Source: Herbidospora cretacea
GTDB taxonomy: Bacteria > Actinomycetota > Actinomycetes > Streptosporangiales > Streptosporangiaceae
Direction: 5' to 3'
Length of the DNA stretch: 64,000 bases
Assembly (NCBI RefSeq): GCF_001570605.1
Contig: NZ_BBXG01000007.1
Location: 56,042-120,041, forward strand
This document shows, piece by piece, positions 7,848 through 16,681 of this stretch. A model generated the notes under the pieces. That model was not told where the DNA came from, searched no databases, and was given only the letters and a program-made list of their open reading frames with translations. A program made the translations under genes and the position numbers. The first letter of the stretch is position 1, and every line of letters starts with the position of its first letter.

Positions 7848-8912
7848 ATGAACGTCGATCTGCGCAGCCTGATCGCGCGAGTCTGGGAACCGTCCGGCGA
7901 CGCCGTCCGCGTGACCACAGGGGAGATCCCCCCGGGCTACCGCGAGGCCGAGCGCTACTCGTTCACCGGCGACCGCCTGCGCCCCCAGGGCGTCTTCGCC
8001 CTGTACCCGCTGGTCGTCAGCGTCCGCGAGGGCGCCGACCCCGGCCAGGCCCTGCTCGTCTCGTGGCTGAGCGGCCTGCTCGGGCGCGGCCCGCTGCGCG
8101 CCGCCTTCGGGCTGCGCCCAGACCGCCCGTACGTCTGGCTCTACTCCCGGGGCCGCGCGGTGGCCCGCGCCACGGTCGGCTGGAACACCTCGACGAGCGT
8201 CCTGGCGGTCAACGAGGCGGTGACCGTCGCGGCCCTGCTCGGCAACCGGCTGGTCCCGAGCCTGCTCGCCGAGGCGGAGTGGCAGGGCCACCCGGTGACC
8301 GTGACGAGCTGGACCGGCCGCCCCCACCGCCAGGGCGACCCGGCCCCCTCACCCCAGATCATCAGGGACATCGCCTTCAGCAGCCCCCGCAGCCGCGTGG
8401 TCCTCTACGAGGCGGCCTACTGGAAGCGCCTCCGCGCCGAGATCGCCGCCCTCCGCGAGGCCCCCCGCCTGGCCGCCGTCACCGACCGCCTGGCCGACCG
8501 CCTGGAGCGCTGCTACGGCGACGTCCCGCTCACCTTCGGCCGCTGGCACGGCGACCTGGTCCCGGAGAACGTCCTGTGGTCGAGGGGCCGCCCCCGCCTG
8601 GACGGCTGGGGCCTCAGCGCCCCCGACGTGCCGTTGGGCTTCGACATCCTCCACTGGCACTTCCACGACGCCCTGGTCACCCGCGGGCTGCCCCTCCACG
8701 AGGCGTCGTCGGCGGCCGGCGACGCGGCCGTCCGCCTGCTGGGCGAACTCGGCGTCCCCCGGGAGGCCCGCCCCCTGGTGGCCTGGCTCTTCCTCCTGGA
8801 GACGGCGCTCCGCGCGTACCGGGAGCGCCTGGACGGCTCGGCCTGGAACCCGGCCATCTACCCCGCCATCATCCACGTCCTGTCGGAAGGCGGCGTCTAC
8901 GCCGCCCCCTGA
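7848..8912 (+). CDS. APH/kinase-fold protein with altered Mg-binding loop
   Basis: A 354-residue cytoplasmic protein whose C-terminal half looks like an aminoglycoside/choline kinase fold: WHGDLVPENVLW gives the HGD-x-x-x-x-N catalytic loop. In the usual family the following strand ends in IDWE, with the Asp binding Mg-ATP. Here the matching stretch reads RLDGWGLSAPD, with a Gly next to the Asp and no acidic residue after the Trp, then GFDILHWHFHD in place of the normal D-L helix. The N-terminal lobe has few recognisable kinase features. It may be a divergent small-molecule kinase or a pseudokinase. It ends convergently with, and overlaps by 16 bp, the zinc-ribbon gene. Confidence 0.7.
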   Translation: MNVDLRSLIARVWEPSGDAVRVTTGEIPPGYREAERYSFTGDRLRPQGVFALYPLVVSVREGADPGQALLVSWLSGLLGRGPLRAAFGLRPDRPYVWLYSRGRAVARATVGWNTSTSVLAVNEAVTVAALLGNRLVPSLLAEAEWQGHPVTVTSWTGRPHRQGDPAPSPQIIRDIAFSSPRSRVVLYEAAYWKRLRAEIAALREAPRLAAVTDRLADRLERCYGDVPLTFGRWHGDLVPENVLWSRGRPRLDGWGLSAPDVPLGFDILHWHFHDALVTRGLPLHEASSAAGDAAVRLLGELGVPREARPLVAWLFLLETALRAYRERLDGSAWNPAIYPAIIHVLSEGGVYAAP

Positions 8913-9097
8913 GGGATCTCGCGGTAGCGGGTGTCGCAGGCGGGGCAGGCCCATTTCTCGTCCTGGACCGCGCAGCCGCCGAGGACGAGGCGGCGCTCGG
9001 CCAGGGCCTGCTTGAGTTCCTCGGTGAAGTGGGGATAGCCGTAGGCGATCGGGACCAGGGGGCCCTCTCCGCATCTGGGGCACAGTGCGTTCGTCAT
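8897..9097 (-). CDS. Small zinc-ribbon protein
   Basis: A 66-residue protein with two CxxC knuckles, CPRCGEG near the N-terminus and CPACDTRYRE near the C-terminus, enough for one structural zinc site. The middle is a helix (YPHFTEELKQALAERRLVLGG). I start at the ATG at 9097; an in-frame GTG at 9124 would add nine residues and overlap the leader of the reductase gene. Function unknown; similar actinobacterial proteins are simply annotated as zinc-ribbon proteins. Confidence 0.65.
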   Translation of the reverse strand: MTNALCPRCGEGPLVPIAYGYPHFTEELKQALAERRLVLGGCAVQDEKWACPACDTRYREIPQGAA

Positions 9098-9148
9098 GTC
9101 GGAAGCTCGCTTTCGTATGATCACTCAGAGTGACGACGGAGGTGTGCG

Positions 9149-10051
9149 GTGGCCGGGAAGCTGGTGCTCGTGCCGGGGGCGCGGGGGCTCGGGCGGAAGG
9201 TCCTGGAGCGGTTGCGGGGGATGGACGTGCCGGTCAGGGCCATGGTCCGCCATGACGACGCGCGGGCCGAGGAGCTCCGGGCGCAGGGGACCGAGGTCGT
9301 CATCGGTGATCTGACCGAGCCGGAGACCGTCGCCGAGGCGCTCAGGGGCGTCTCGCGCATGTACTTCGGGCTGAGCGTCTCGCCCGACCACCTGCTCGCC
9401 GCCGCCGTGGTGGCCTCGGTGGCCAAGGACATGGGCGAGCTCGACGGGCTGGTCGACCTGTCGCAGATGACGGTGTCCCAGATGACCGCCACCAGCACGG
9501 CCGAGTCCCACCAGCAGCGCCTCCACTACCTGGCCGAGCGGGTCTTCGACTGGTCGGGGCTGCCGGTGACCCACGTCAGGCCGACCGTCTTCCTCGACAA
9601 CCCGCTGTTCACCACGCTGGCCGCCCGGTCGATCCGGGAAGACGGGACGATCGCGCTGCCCTTCGGCGCCGGGCGAACGTCCCCGATCGCCACCGACGAC
9701 GTCGCCCGGGTGGTCGCGGTGATCCTCCGCGACCCCACCCCGCATCTCGGCGAGGTCTACCAGCTCACCGGCCCGCGCACGCTCGACATGAACGGCATGG
9801 CCGAGGAGTTCGCGCAGGCGCTCGGCCGGCCGGTCGCCTACCGGGACGTCTCGCTGGACGCCTGGATCGACGACGTCCTGCCCAAGACGGGTCTGCCGGC
9901 GCACACCCGGCAGCACATCGCGACCATGGCCAGGCTGCACCACGAGAACCGCTACGACCGGGCCACCGACGACGTCTTCCGGGTGACCGGCACGCCGGCC
10001 CAGACCGTCGCCGTGTTCGTGGCGGCGCATCGCGACGTCTATCTCAGTTGA
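9149..10051 (+). CDS. NmrA-type NAD(P)-binding reductase/sensor
   Basis: A 300-residue Rossmann protein of the NmrA/atypical short-chain family. The dinucleotide-binding turn is VPGARGLGRKV at the N-terminus, followed by a basic residue after strand 2 (RAMVRHDD), which favours NADPH. VVIGDLTEPETVAEAL and THVRPTVFLDN are typical later motifs. The classical Tyr-x3-Lys pair is not present in its normal place, as in many NmrA proteins that sense redox state or reduce quinones. Starts at GTG 9149 and overlaps the convergent LCP gene by 8 bp. Not obviously part of the polysaccharide locus. Confidence 0.83.
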   Translation: MAGKLVLVPGARGLGRKVLERLRGMDVPVRAMVRHDDARAEELRAQGTEVVIGDLTEPETVAEALRGVSRMYFGLSVSPDHLLAAAVVASVAKDMGELDGLVDLSQMTVSQMTATSTAESHQQRLHYLAERVFDWSGLPVTHVRPTVFLDNPLFTTLAARSIREDGTIALPFGAGRTSPIATDDVARVVAVILRDPTPHLGEVYQLTGPRTLDMNGMAEEFAQALGRPVAYRDVSLDAWIDDVLPKTGLPAHTRQHIATMARLHHENRYDRATDDVFRVTGTPAQTVAVFVAAHRDVYLS

Positions 10052-11126
10052 CCTGCTTGGTGTTCGACGTGCCGCCGTGGTCGTCGAAGTACTGATCGAG
10101 CTTGTCGTCGCGGATGGCCGCGTACATGACCTTGGCCGCCTTGTCGTCGAGGCGGACGATGCTCGCGCCCTTGACGGTGTCGGTCCCGGCCAGCGGCACG
10201 GTCGAGGCCACCAGGCTGTGGCCCCGGATGTCGCGCAGCTCGATCGCCAGGTCCCGCAGCGTGCCGATCGAGACGCCCGAGTCGACGCTGATCGACTTGG
10301 TCAGCGCGCCGAGGAAGTCGTTGAGGGCGAAGGGGTCGGTCACCACGCCGCCGTTGATCAGCTTGTCGGCGACCGCCCGCAGGAACGCCTGCTGCCGTTT
10401 GATCCGGTCGAAGTCGCCGCCCGGCAGGCCGTAGCGCTGGCGGACGAACAGCAGCGCCTTCTCGCCCTCCAGGTGGACGGTCCCCTGCGGCCAGGTGATC
10501 TTGTTCGCCGAGTCGTAGGTCTCCTTCGAGACCTCCACCTCCACGCCGCCGATCGCCTTGCTCATCGCCACGAAGCCGGTGAAATCGAGTGAGGCGAAAT
10601 GATCAATTCGCACTCCGGTGAGTTTCTCCACCGTCGAGATGAGCAGCTTGGGGCCGCCGTACGCGTACGCGGCATTGATCTTGTCAGGACCGCGGTTCGG
10701 GATCGGGACATAGGAGTCGCGCGGAATCCCGACGAAGTAGACCTTCTGCCGGTCGGCGGGCAGGTGCACCAGCATGATCGAGTCGGCGCGGTGCGCGCCC
10801 TTCTCGCCCGGACGGGCGTCGGATCCGATGAGAAGCCAGTTCAGGGCCTCGCCCACGGGCTTCGCAGGGCGCTCCGGCTCGGCCGGGAAGACGTCGTCGA
10901 TCCGGGTGATGTTGCGGTCGTAGGTGTACTGCCGCTCCATGGCGATGGTGAACAGGGCGGCGGCCGGTACTGACAGCACCAGTAAGGAAATGATGAGAAT
11001 GTTACGTTTCCGTGTAGAACGCTTTTTCGGTGCCGGCTCGTCTGTGGTTTGGGTCACGTGGCCTGTCCGGGGGGTGCGGAGCTGCGGGTTTGCCGAAAAC
11101 ATACTGGTCGATACGTGTACGGTCAC
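10044..11126 (-). CDS. LytR-CpsA-Psr (LCP) family glycopolymer transferase
   Basis: A 360-residue single-pass membrane protein: basic cytoplasmic N-terminus with KKRSTRKR, one membrane segment at about residues 43-64, then an extracellular LCP domain. The domain shows LLIGSDARPGEKGAHRADS, the strand with IPRDSYVPIP, and KINAAYAYGG, matching the acidic/arginine pyrophosphate-binding pocket of LCP enzymes. These enzymes move undecaprenyl-linked glycopolymers onto peptidoglycan. Its position at the edge of the locus, divergent from the initiating transferase, suggests it anchors the polymer made here. The GTG at 11126 lacks a clear ribosome site; ATG 11102 and a GTG near VTQTTDEP are alternatives. 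Confidence 0.88.
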   Translation of the reverse strand: MTVHVSTSMFSANPQLRTPRTGHVTQTTDEPAPKKRSTRKRNILIISLLVLSVPAAALFTIAMERQYTYDRNITRIDDVFPAEPERPAKPVGEALNWLLIGSDARPGEKGAHRADSIMLVHLPADRQKVYFVGIPRDSYVPIPNRGPDKINAAYAYGGPKLLISTVEKLTGVRIDHFASLDFTGFVAMSKAIGGVEVEVSKETYDSANKITWPQGTVHLEGEKALLFVRQRYGLPGGDFDRIKRQQAFLRAVADKLINGGVVTDPFALNDFLGALTKSISVDSGVSIGTLRDLAIELRDIRGHSLVASTVPLAGTDTVKGASIVRLDDKAAKVMYAAIRDDKLDQYFDDHGGTSNTKQVN

Positions 11127-11333
11127 AACTGTCCAGAGCTGCGCCTGAAGTATAAGTGGCCATATGTGGACGTTCCGATGAACTTTCCCTCTATGTTGCG
11201 GCGATCTTACGATCGTTCCACCGTTCCCACGCCCTCATGGTCAACAAGATCAGTTAGTGAGTTCGGTAAACCAGCGGTACACGTGGGGCGTCCGTCAGGT
11301 ACACAAAAGGATGGGGAAAGGCGCATCTGCGAC

Positions 11334-12779
11334 ATGGATGTTGCTGTCGAAGAGGTGGTTCGCTCCGGGATCAACGATCCCGGCTGGTCACGGCGCTACA
11401 TACGCGCCGCTGTCGGCATGGACTCCTTCAGCGGGGCCGTGGCGATTCAGGGGGTCCTTCTCGTACGGTTCGCGCTCGGGCTGGCCCATCCCGTGGAGAT
11501 CGCCCTGGGCCTGGCGATCACCACGGCGTGGCCGCTGACCCTGGCGCTCGTCGGTGGCTACGACCGGCGCAACATCGGCGACGGCGCCGACGAATATCGC
11601 AAGGTCATCCACTCGGCGGGCATTCTGGCGTCGGTCGTCGCCATCTCGGCCTACTCCACCCAGACGTCGATCGCCCGCTCCTACGTCATGGCGGGCATCC
11701 CCATCTGCGCTCTGCTCTCCTTGGGCGTGCGCTACGGCCTGCGGAAACGGCTCCACCACCGCAGGCGGAACGGGGAGTGCCTCCGGCGGGTGGTCGCGGT
11801 CGGCCACTGGACGTCGGTGCTCGACCTGCACGCCCAGTTCTCCCGCGAACGCCACCACGGCATGCGGCTCGTGGCGGCGTGCGTGCCGCCCGACCAGGCG
11901 GGGCGGCTGCCCGCGCAGGTCGACGGCTTCCCGGTGCTGGGCGACTTCGGGAACGTCCCTGAGGTGGTCGCGGCGGCGCAGGCCGACAGCGTGGCCGTGC
12001 TCGCCTGTCCCGAACTCGACGGCCACGCGCTGCGGCGGCTGGCCTGGCAGCTGGAGGACCGGGGCACCGAACTGCTCGTCGCGACCGCGCTCATGGAGGT
12101 GGCCGGGCCGCGCATCAACATCCGGCCGGTCGCCGGGCTCGCGCTGCTCCACGTCGAACACCCCGACATCAAGGGCATCCGCCAAGTCGTGAAGGGCGTG
12201 TTCGACCGGGTGATGGCGACGCTGGCGCTGGTCGTGCTGCTGCCGTTCATGCTGGCCATCGCGACGGCGATCCGGATCAGCAGCCCCGGGCCGGCGCTGT
12301 TCCGGCAGGCCCGCGTCGGCAAGCACGGCGAGGAGTTCACCGTCTACAAGTTCCGCACGATGACCGCCGACGCCGAACGCCGGAAGATCACCCTGAGGGC
12401 TTTCGACGACGACGGCAACGGCGTCCTGTTCAAGTTACGGAACGATCCAAGGGTCACCCCGCTCGGTTCGTGGCTCCGGCGCTACTCCCTCGACGAGCTG
12501 ACCCAGCTCATCAACGTGGTCAAGGGCGAGATGTCCCTCGTGGGACCGCGCCCGCCGCTGCCGGAAGAGGTCGAGCAGTACGGCACCGACGTACGGCGGC
12601 GGCTGCTGGTCAAGCCCGGCATGACGGGCCTGTGGCAGGTCAGCGGACGGTCCGACCTGACGTGGGAGGAGTCGGTCCGGCTCGACCTGCGTTACGTCGA
12701 GAACTGGTCGCTCACCCTGGACGTGCTCATTCTCTGGAAGACGTGGTCGGCCGTGGTCGGCGGACGGGGAGCGTACTGA
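11334..12779 (+). CDS. Exopolysaccharide polyprenyl glycosylphosphotransferase (initiating enzyme)
   Basis: Transfers the first sugar-1-phosphate to undecaprenyl phosphate. The N-terminal half has several membrane segments and a nucleotide-binding-like middle domain. The C-terminal catalytic part (WbaP/CpsE type) has one membrane helix (DRVMATLALVVLLPFMLAI), FRQARVGKHGEEFTVYKFRTM broken over the basic patch, then SLDELTQLINVVKGEMSLVG, PRPPLP and PGMTGLWQVSGRS. I chose ATG 11334 (481 residues, normal for the family); the frame stays open to 11049, inside the divergent LCP gene, and ATG 11178 is an alternative. First gene of the rfb operon, 3 bp before rfbA. Confidence 0.88.
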   Translation: MDVAVEEVVRSGINDPGWSRRYIRAAVGMDSFSGAVAIQGVLLVRFALGLAHPVEIALGLAITTAWPLTLALVGGYDRRNIGDGADEYRKVIHSAGILASVVAISAYSTQTSIARSYVMAGIPICALLSLGVRYGLRKRLHHRRRNGECLRRVVAVGHWTSVLDLHAQFSRERHHGMRLVAACVPPDQAGRLPAQVDGFPVLGDFGNVPEVVAAAQADSVAVLACPELDGHALRRLAWQLEDRGTELLVATALMEVAGPRINIRPVAGLALLHVEHPDIKGIRQVVKGVFDRVMATLALVVLLPFMLAIATAIRISSPGPALFRQARVGKHGEEFTVYKFRTMTADAERRKITLRAFDDDGNGVLFKLRNDPRVTPLGSWLRRYSLDELTQLINVVKGEMSLVGPRPPLPEEVEQYGTDVRRRLLVKPGMTGLWQVSGRSDLTWEESVRLDLRYVENWSLTLDVLILWKTWSAVVGGRGAY

Positions 12780-12782
12780 CAC

Positions 12783-13850
12783 ATGAAGGCCCTGGTTCTG
12801 GCGGGGGGCTCGGGCACCCGCCTGCGGCCCATCACGCACACCTCCGCCAAGCAGCTCGTACCGGTGGCCAACAAGCCGGTGCTCTTCTACGGCCTGGAGG
12901 CCATCGCCGACGCGGGCATCCGTGACGTCGGGATCGTCGTCGGCGACACCCACGCCGAGATCGAGGCGGCCGTCGGCGACGGCTCCCGGCTCGGCGTCAA
13001 CGTCACCTACCTGCGGCAGGACGCGCCGCTCGGGCTGGCCCACGCGGTGAAGATCGCGCGCGACTACCTGGGCGACGACGACTTCGTCATGTACCTGGGC
13101 GACAACTTCATCGTCGGCGGCATCCGCTCGCTGGTCACCCGCTTCGGACACGACCGCCCGGCCGCGCAGATCATGCTCACGCAGGTCCCCGACCCGACCC
13201 AGTTCGGCGTGGCCGAGCTCGACGACCAGGGCCGGGTGGTGGCCCTCGAAGAGAAGCCGCGGCAGCCCAAGAGCGATCTCGCGCTGGTCGGCGTCTACCT
13301 GTTCACCGCCGCCGTGCACGAGGCCGTGGCCGAGCTCAAGCCGTCGGCGCGCGGCGAACTGGAGATCACCGACGCGATCCAGTGGCTCATCGACGACGGC
13401 CGCCGCGTCGAGTCGACGATCATCTCCGGCTACTGGAAGGACACCGGCAACGTCGCCGACATGCTGGAGGTCAACCGCCTCGTCCTGGAGTCCCTCACCC
13501 CGGCGGTACGGGGTGAGGTCGACGCCGCCTCCGAGCTCATCGGGCGGGTGGTCGTCGAGGAGGGCGCGGTCGTGACCAGGTCGCGCATCGTCGGCCCGGT
13601 CGTCGTCGGGCCGGGCGCGCTCGTGCGCGACTCCTACGTCGGGCCGTTCACCTCGGTGGCGGCCGGCTGCGTCATCGCCGACAGCGAGATCGAATATTCG
13701 ATCCTGCTGGCCCGCTCGTCCATCACCGGCGTGCGCCGGGTCGAGGCGTCGCTGATCGGCCACGACGTCGAGGTCACCCCGGCCCCCAACACCCCCCGAG
13801 CCCACCGGCTGGTGCTCGGCGACCACAGTAAGGTGCAGATCTCCGCATGA
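12783..13850 (+). CDS. rfbA: Glucose-1-phosphate thymidylyltransferase
   Basis: Makes dTDP-glucose from glucose-1-phosphate and dTTP, the entry step to dTDP-L-rhamnose. The N-terminal nucleotidyltransferase domain has GGSGTRLRPIT, the Lys-containing SAKQLVPVANKP loop and YLGDNFIVGG. At 355 residues it is the long form: after about residue 245 come left-handed beta-helix hexapeptides (GRVVVEEGAVVT, GPVVVGPGALV, YVGPFTSVAAG), as in StrD-like enzymes from actinomycete sugar clusters. Tightly coupled to the transferase upstream and overlapping rfbB by ATGA. Confidence 0.92.
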   Translation: MKALVLAGGSGTRLRPITHTSAKQLVPVANKPVLFYGLEAIADAGIRDVGIVVGDTHAEIEAAVGDGSRLGVNVTYLRQDAPLGLAHAVKIARDYLGDDDFVMYLGDNFIVGGIRSLVTRFGHDRPAAQIMLTQVPDPTQFGVAELDDQGRVVALEEKPRQPKSDLALVGVYLFTAAVHEAVAELKPSARGELEITDAIQWLIDDGRRVESTIISGYWKDTGNVADMLEVNRLVLESLTPAVRGEVDAASELIGRVVVEEGAVVTRSRIVGPVVVGPGALVRDSYVGPFTSVAAGCVIADSEIEYSILLARSSITGVRRVEASLIGHDVEVTPAPNTPRAHRLVLGDHSKVQISA

Positions 13851-14788
13851 CACGTGTCCTGGTCACCGGGGGGGCCGGGTTCATCGGCTCCCATTTCGTG
13901 CGCACCCTGCCCGACGCGAAGATCACTGTCATAGACAAGCTGACTTATGCCGGCAACCGCGCCAACCTCGACGGCGTCGACCACGACTTCGTCCACGGCG
14001 ACATCTGCGACCCCGACCTGCTGGCGCAGGTCGTGCCGGGCCACGACCTGGTGGTGAACTTCGCCGCCGAGAGCCACGTCGACCGGTCGATCGACGGCGC
14101 GGCCGACTTCGTCCGGACCAACGTGCTCGGCACCCAGACCCTCATGCAGGCCTGCCTCGACGCCGGGGTGCCCCGCGTCGTGCAGGTCTCCACCGACGAG
14201 GTGTACGGCACCATCGAGACCGGCTCCTGGGACGAGAGCGCGGCGGTGAACCCGCGTTCGCCCTACTCGGCGGCCAAGGCCGGCGGCGACATGATCGCGC
14301 GCGCCTACGCGGTGACCCACGGGCTCAACGTCTCGATCAGCCGCTGCGGCAACAACTACGGCCCCTACCAGTTCCCCGAGAAGGTCGTCCCGCTGTTCGT
14401 GACGAACCTGCTCGAAGGGCGGAAGGTCCCGCTCTACGGCGACGGCGGCAACGTCCGCGACTGGGTCCACGTCGACGACCACTGCCAGGGCATCCGCCTG
14501 GTGGCCGAGCGCGGCGAGCCCGGCGAGGTCTACCACATCGCCGGGACGGCGGAGATGTCCAACCGCGAGCTGACCGACCACCTGCTCACCGCGTGCGGCG
14601 CGACCTGGGACAGCGTCGAGTACGTCGAGGACCGCAAGGGCCACGACCGCCGCTACAGCCTCGACGACTCACGGCTCAGAGCGCTCGGTTACGCTCCCCG
14701 CTGGACCTTCGCCGAAGGCCTGGCCGACACGGTCGCCTGGTACCGCGACCACCCGTCGTGGTGGAAGCCGCTGCGGGGCTGGGCGTGA
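13847..14788 (+). CDS. rfbB: dTDP-glucose 4,6-dehydratase
   Basis: Extended short-chain dehydrogenase, 313 residues. N-terminal VTGGAGFIGSHFV binds NAD; STDEVYGTIE supplies the catalytic Asp-Glu pair and SPYSAAKAGGD the Tyr-x3-Lys pair. NNYGPYQFPEK and RDWVHVDDHC are further family signatures. Converts dTDP-glucose to dTDP-4-keto-6-deoxyglucose. Overlaps rfbA (ATGA) and rfbD (GTGA), so the three are translated as a unit. Confidence 0.94.
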   Translation: MTRVLVTGGAGFIGSHFVRTLPDAKITVIDKLTYAGNRANLDGVDHDFVHGDICDPDLLAQVVPGHDLVVNFAAESHVDRSIDGAADFVRTNVLGTQTLMQACLDAGVPRVVQVSTDEVYGTIETGSWDESAAVNPRSPYSAAKAGGDMIARAYAVTHGLNVSISRCGNNYGPYQFPEKVVPLFVTNLLEGRKVPLYGDGGNVRDWVHVDDHCQGIRLVAERGEPGEVYHIAGTAEMSNRELTDHLLTACGATWDSVEYVEDRKGHDRRYSLDDSRLRALGYAPRWTFAEGLADTVAWYRDHPSWWKPLRGWA

Positions 14789-15624
14789 CGCGCTGGCTCG
14801 TCACCGGCGGCGGGGGCATGCTGGCGAAGGACCTGGCGAGCGTCCTCGGCGAGGTCTGGGCGCCCACCCGGGCCGAGCTCGACATCACCGACGAGGCCCA
14901 GGTCACCGAAGCCGTGCGCGAGGCCGACGTGGTGGTGAACTGCGCCGCCTGGACGGCCGTCGACGACGCGGAGACACATGAGGAAGAGGCGCTGAGGATC
15001 AACGCGCCCGTTCTTCTCGCGAAGGCGGCCGGCCGCAGACTCATCCACCTCTCGACCGACTACGTCTTCTCCGGCGAGGGCACCGACCCCTGGCCGGAGG
15101 ACGCGCCGACCGCCCCCGTCAACGCCTACGGCCGCACCAAGCTCGCCGGTGAGCGGGCCGTCCTGAGCCACGGCGGAACGGTCGTCAGAACCGCCTGGCT
15201 GTACGGCGCCCACGGCCCCAACTTCGTCGCCACGATGACCCGCCTCGAACAGTCCCACGAGGTCGTGAACGTCGTCGCCGACCAGCACGGCCAGCCCACC
15301 TGGACCCGCGATCTGGCCCGCCGGATCGTCGACCTGGCCGGATCGGGCGCCCGGGGGGTCTTCCACGCCACCAACTCCGGCGCGACCACCTGGCACGGCC
15401 TGGCGCGGGAGGTCTTCCGCCTGCTGGGCGCCGACCCGGAGCGGGTCCGGCCGATCACCTCGGCCGAGTTCCCCCGCCCGGCGCCGCGTCCGAAGAACAG
15501 CGTTCTGGCCCACGGTGCGTGGGGGTCGGCGGGCCTCAAGCCGATGCGCGACTGGCGAGAGGCCCTCCACGACGCCTGGGCTATGGAGCTTTCTCCGGGG
15601 CTTTCTCGGCCGGAACCACGATGA
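14785..15624 (+). CDS. rfbD: dTDP-4-dehydrorhamnose reductase
   Basis: A 279-residue reductase catalysing the last step to dTDP-L-rhamnose. N-terminal WLVTGGGGMLAKDL is the NADPH-binding turn; LSTDYVFSGEG and NAYGRTKLAGE hold the catalytic Thr/Tyr/Lys set, and RTAWLYG and DQHGQPTWTRDLA are RmlD signatures. The GTG at 14785 overlaps the rfbB stop; a longer in-frame extension lies inside rfbB and is not used. The last 44 bp overlap the convergent FkbM gene, a large overlap for this region. Confidence 0.92.
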   Translation: MTRWLVTGGGGMLAKDLASVLGEVWAPTRAELDITDEAQVTEAVREADVVVNCAAWTAVDDAETHEEEALRINAPVLLAKAAGRRLIHLSTDYVFSGEGTDPWPEDAPTAPVNAYGRTKLAGERAVLSHGGTVVRTAWLYGAHGPNFVATMTRLEQSHEVVNVVADQHGQPTWTRDLARRIVDLAGSGARGVFHATNSGATTWHGLAREVFRLLGADPERVRPITSAEFPRPAPRPKNSVLAHGAWGSAGLKPMRDWREALHDAWAMELSPGLSRPEPR

Positions 15625-16552
15625 CGTCCCGGGAGCCGTAGCGCGGCAGCGGCTCCTCGGAGGCGAGTTCGGCGTCGGTGATGACGTGGAGCGCGTCGTC
15701 GCCGATGGCGTGCACCTCGTAGTTCTCCGCGCGCAGGTCGCGGAGCACCTGGCGGAGCGCGGGAACGTTCCGGAGCACCTCCACGACGATCGTCGGCCGG
15801 TTGGCCAGCAGCTGCGGCCAGACCGCGCGCAGCACGTTGGCCTCGTAGCCCTCGATGTCGAGTTTGATCAGGTCGACCCCGTCGACCAGGTCCGACATGC
15901 GCACCGTCGGGACGGTGATCGTGCGGTTGGCCGGGCGGCCGCTGATGCCCTCGCCGCCCTCCGACAGGTAGGCCCCGGTCGGGGCGACGTAGCTCTCCTG
16001 GTCGGGCAGCGACAGCTCCAGCGTGGCCGGGGCGTCGTCGGGGACCACGGCGGCCTGGATCACCTTCACGTTGGCGAGCCCGTTGAGGTCGGCGTTGCGC
16101 GACACGATGTCGGCCGCCTCCGGGTTGGCCTCGACCGCGACGTAGGGCACCTCCCGGGCCGCGTCGGCGCCCTGGACGGTGTAGTAGCCGATGTTGGCGC
16201 CCAGCTCCAGGATGCCGGTGGCCTTGGCGCACAGGTCGCGCCAGCAGGCCGTCTCCATGCCCTCGTAGCCGCGTTCGCCGTACCAGAACAGGATGCGCAC
16301 CAGCCGGGACTCCACGGCGGCCAGCCGGATGCGCGGGTTGTCGGGCAGCGCGAAGTCCTGGGTGAAACCGAGCGGCCGGTGCCGCAGCACCTTCACCGCG
16401 TGGCCGAGCAGGGTGCGCGAGACCCCGGAGGAGGAGTGGAAACCCGAACGGGTCCTCATCGTCACTCCGGGCGGGACCACGATGAGCGCGCGGGAGAGCA
16501 ACTCCCGGGCTTTGACGCGGGCCCGCAGGACGGGCGAGAGCTTCTCGGCCAT
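15581..16552 (-). CDS. FkbM-family SAM-dependent methyltransferase
   Basis: A 323-residue methyltransferase. ILELGANIGYYTV is the SAM-binding motif I, YVAVEANPEAAD the acidic loop, and VDLIKLDIEGYEANVL the FkbM signature. Members O-methylate sugars or polyketides, so in this locus it may methylate a sugar of the polymer. The ATG at 16552 is preceded by GAGAGAAG at good spacing; an in-frame ATG 54 bp upstream is less convincing. Its 3' end overlaps rfbD by 44 bp. Confidence 0.85.
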   Translation of the reverse strand: MAEKLSPVLRARVKARELLSRALIVVPPGVTMRTRSGFHSSSGVSRTLLGHAVKVLRHRPLGFTQDFALPDNPRIRLAAVESRLVRILFWYGERGYEGMETACWRDLCAKATGILELGANIGYYTVQGADAAREVPYVAVEANPEAADIVSRNADLNGLANVKVIQAAVVPDDAPATLELSLPDQESYVAPTGAYLSEGGEGISGRPANRTITVPTVRMSDLVDGVDLIKLDIEGYEANVLRAVWPQLLANRPTIVVEVLRNVPALRQVLRDLRAENYEVHAIGDDALHVITDAELASEEPLPRYGSRDVIVVPAEKAPEKAP

Positions 16553-16643
16553 GGACTTCTCTCGTTTAGGGGCAAAATGGATCGGCCCCAGACTAAAGGT
16601 GCACATGGCGTAAATGGGGGCCCAATTTCTTGGGTGAGAAAAC

Positions 16644-16672
16644 GGACCCGCCCCTCCCTCCAGGGCGGGTCC
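16644..16672 (-). terminator. Intrinsic terminator after the beta-propeller gene
   Basis: Perfect 10-bp stem GGACCCGCCC/GGGCGGGTCC with a 9-nt loop. Read on the minus strand it lies 9 bp after the stop at 16682 and is followed by GTTTTCT, so it fits a Rho-independent terminator for the leftward secreted-protein/flippase operon. It separates that operon from the FkbM gene. Confidence 0.8.
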
Positions 16673-16681
16673 GCCCCGTCG

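Noticed and set aside
12783-15624. rfbABD as part of an antibiotic deoxysugar cluster
   Set aside because: Neighbours are polymer assembly genes (initiating transferase, Wzx, Wzy, LCP), there is no polyketide or peptide synthetase, and rfbC and RmlD-type reductase complete a rhamnose pathway.
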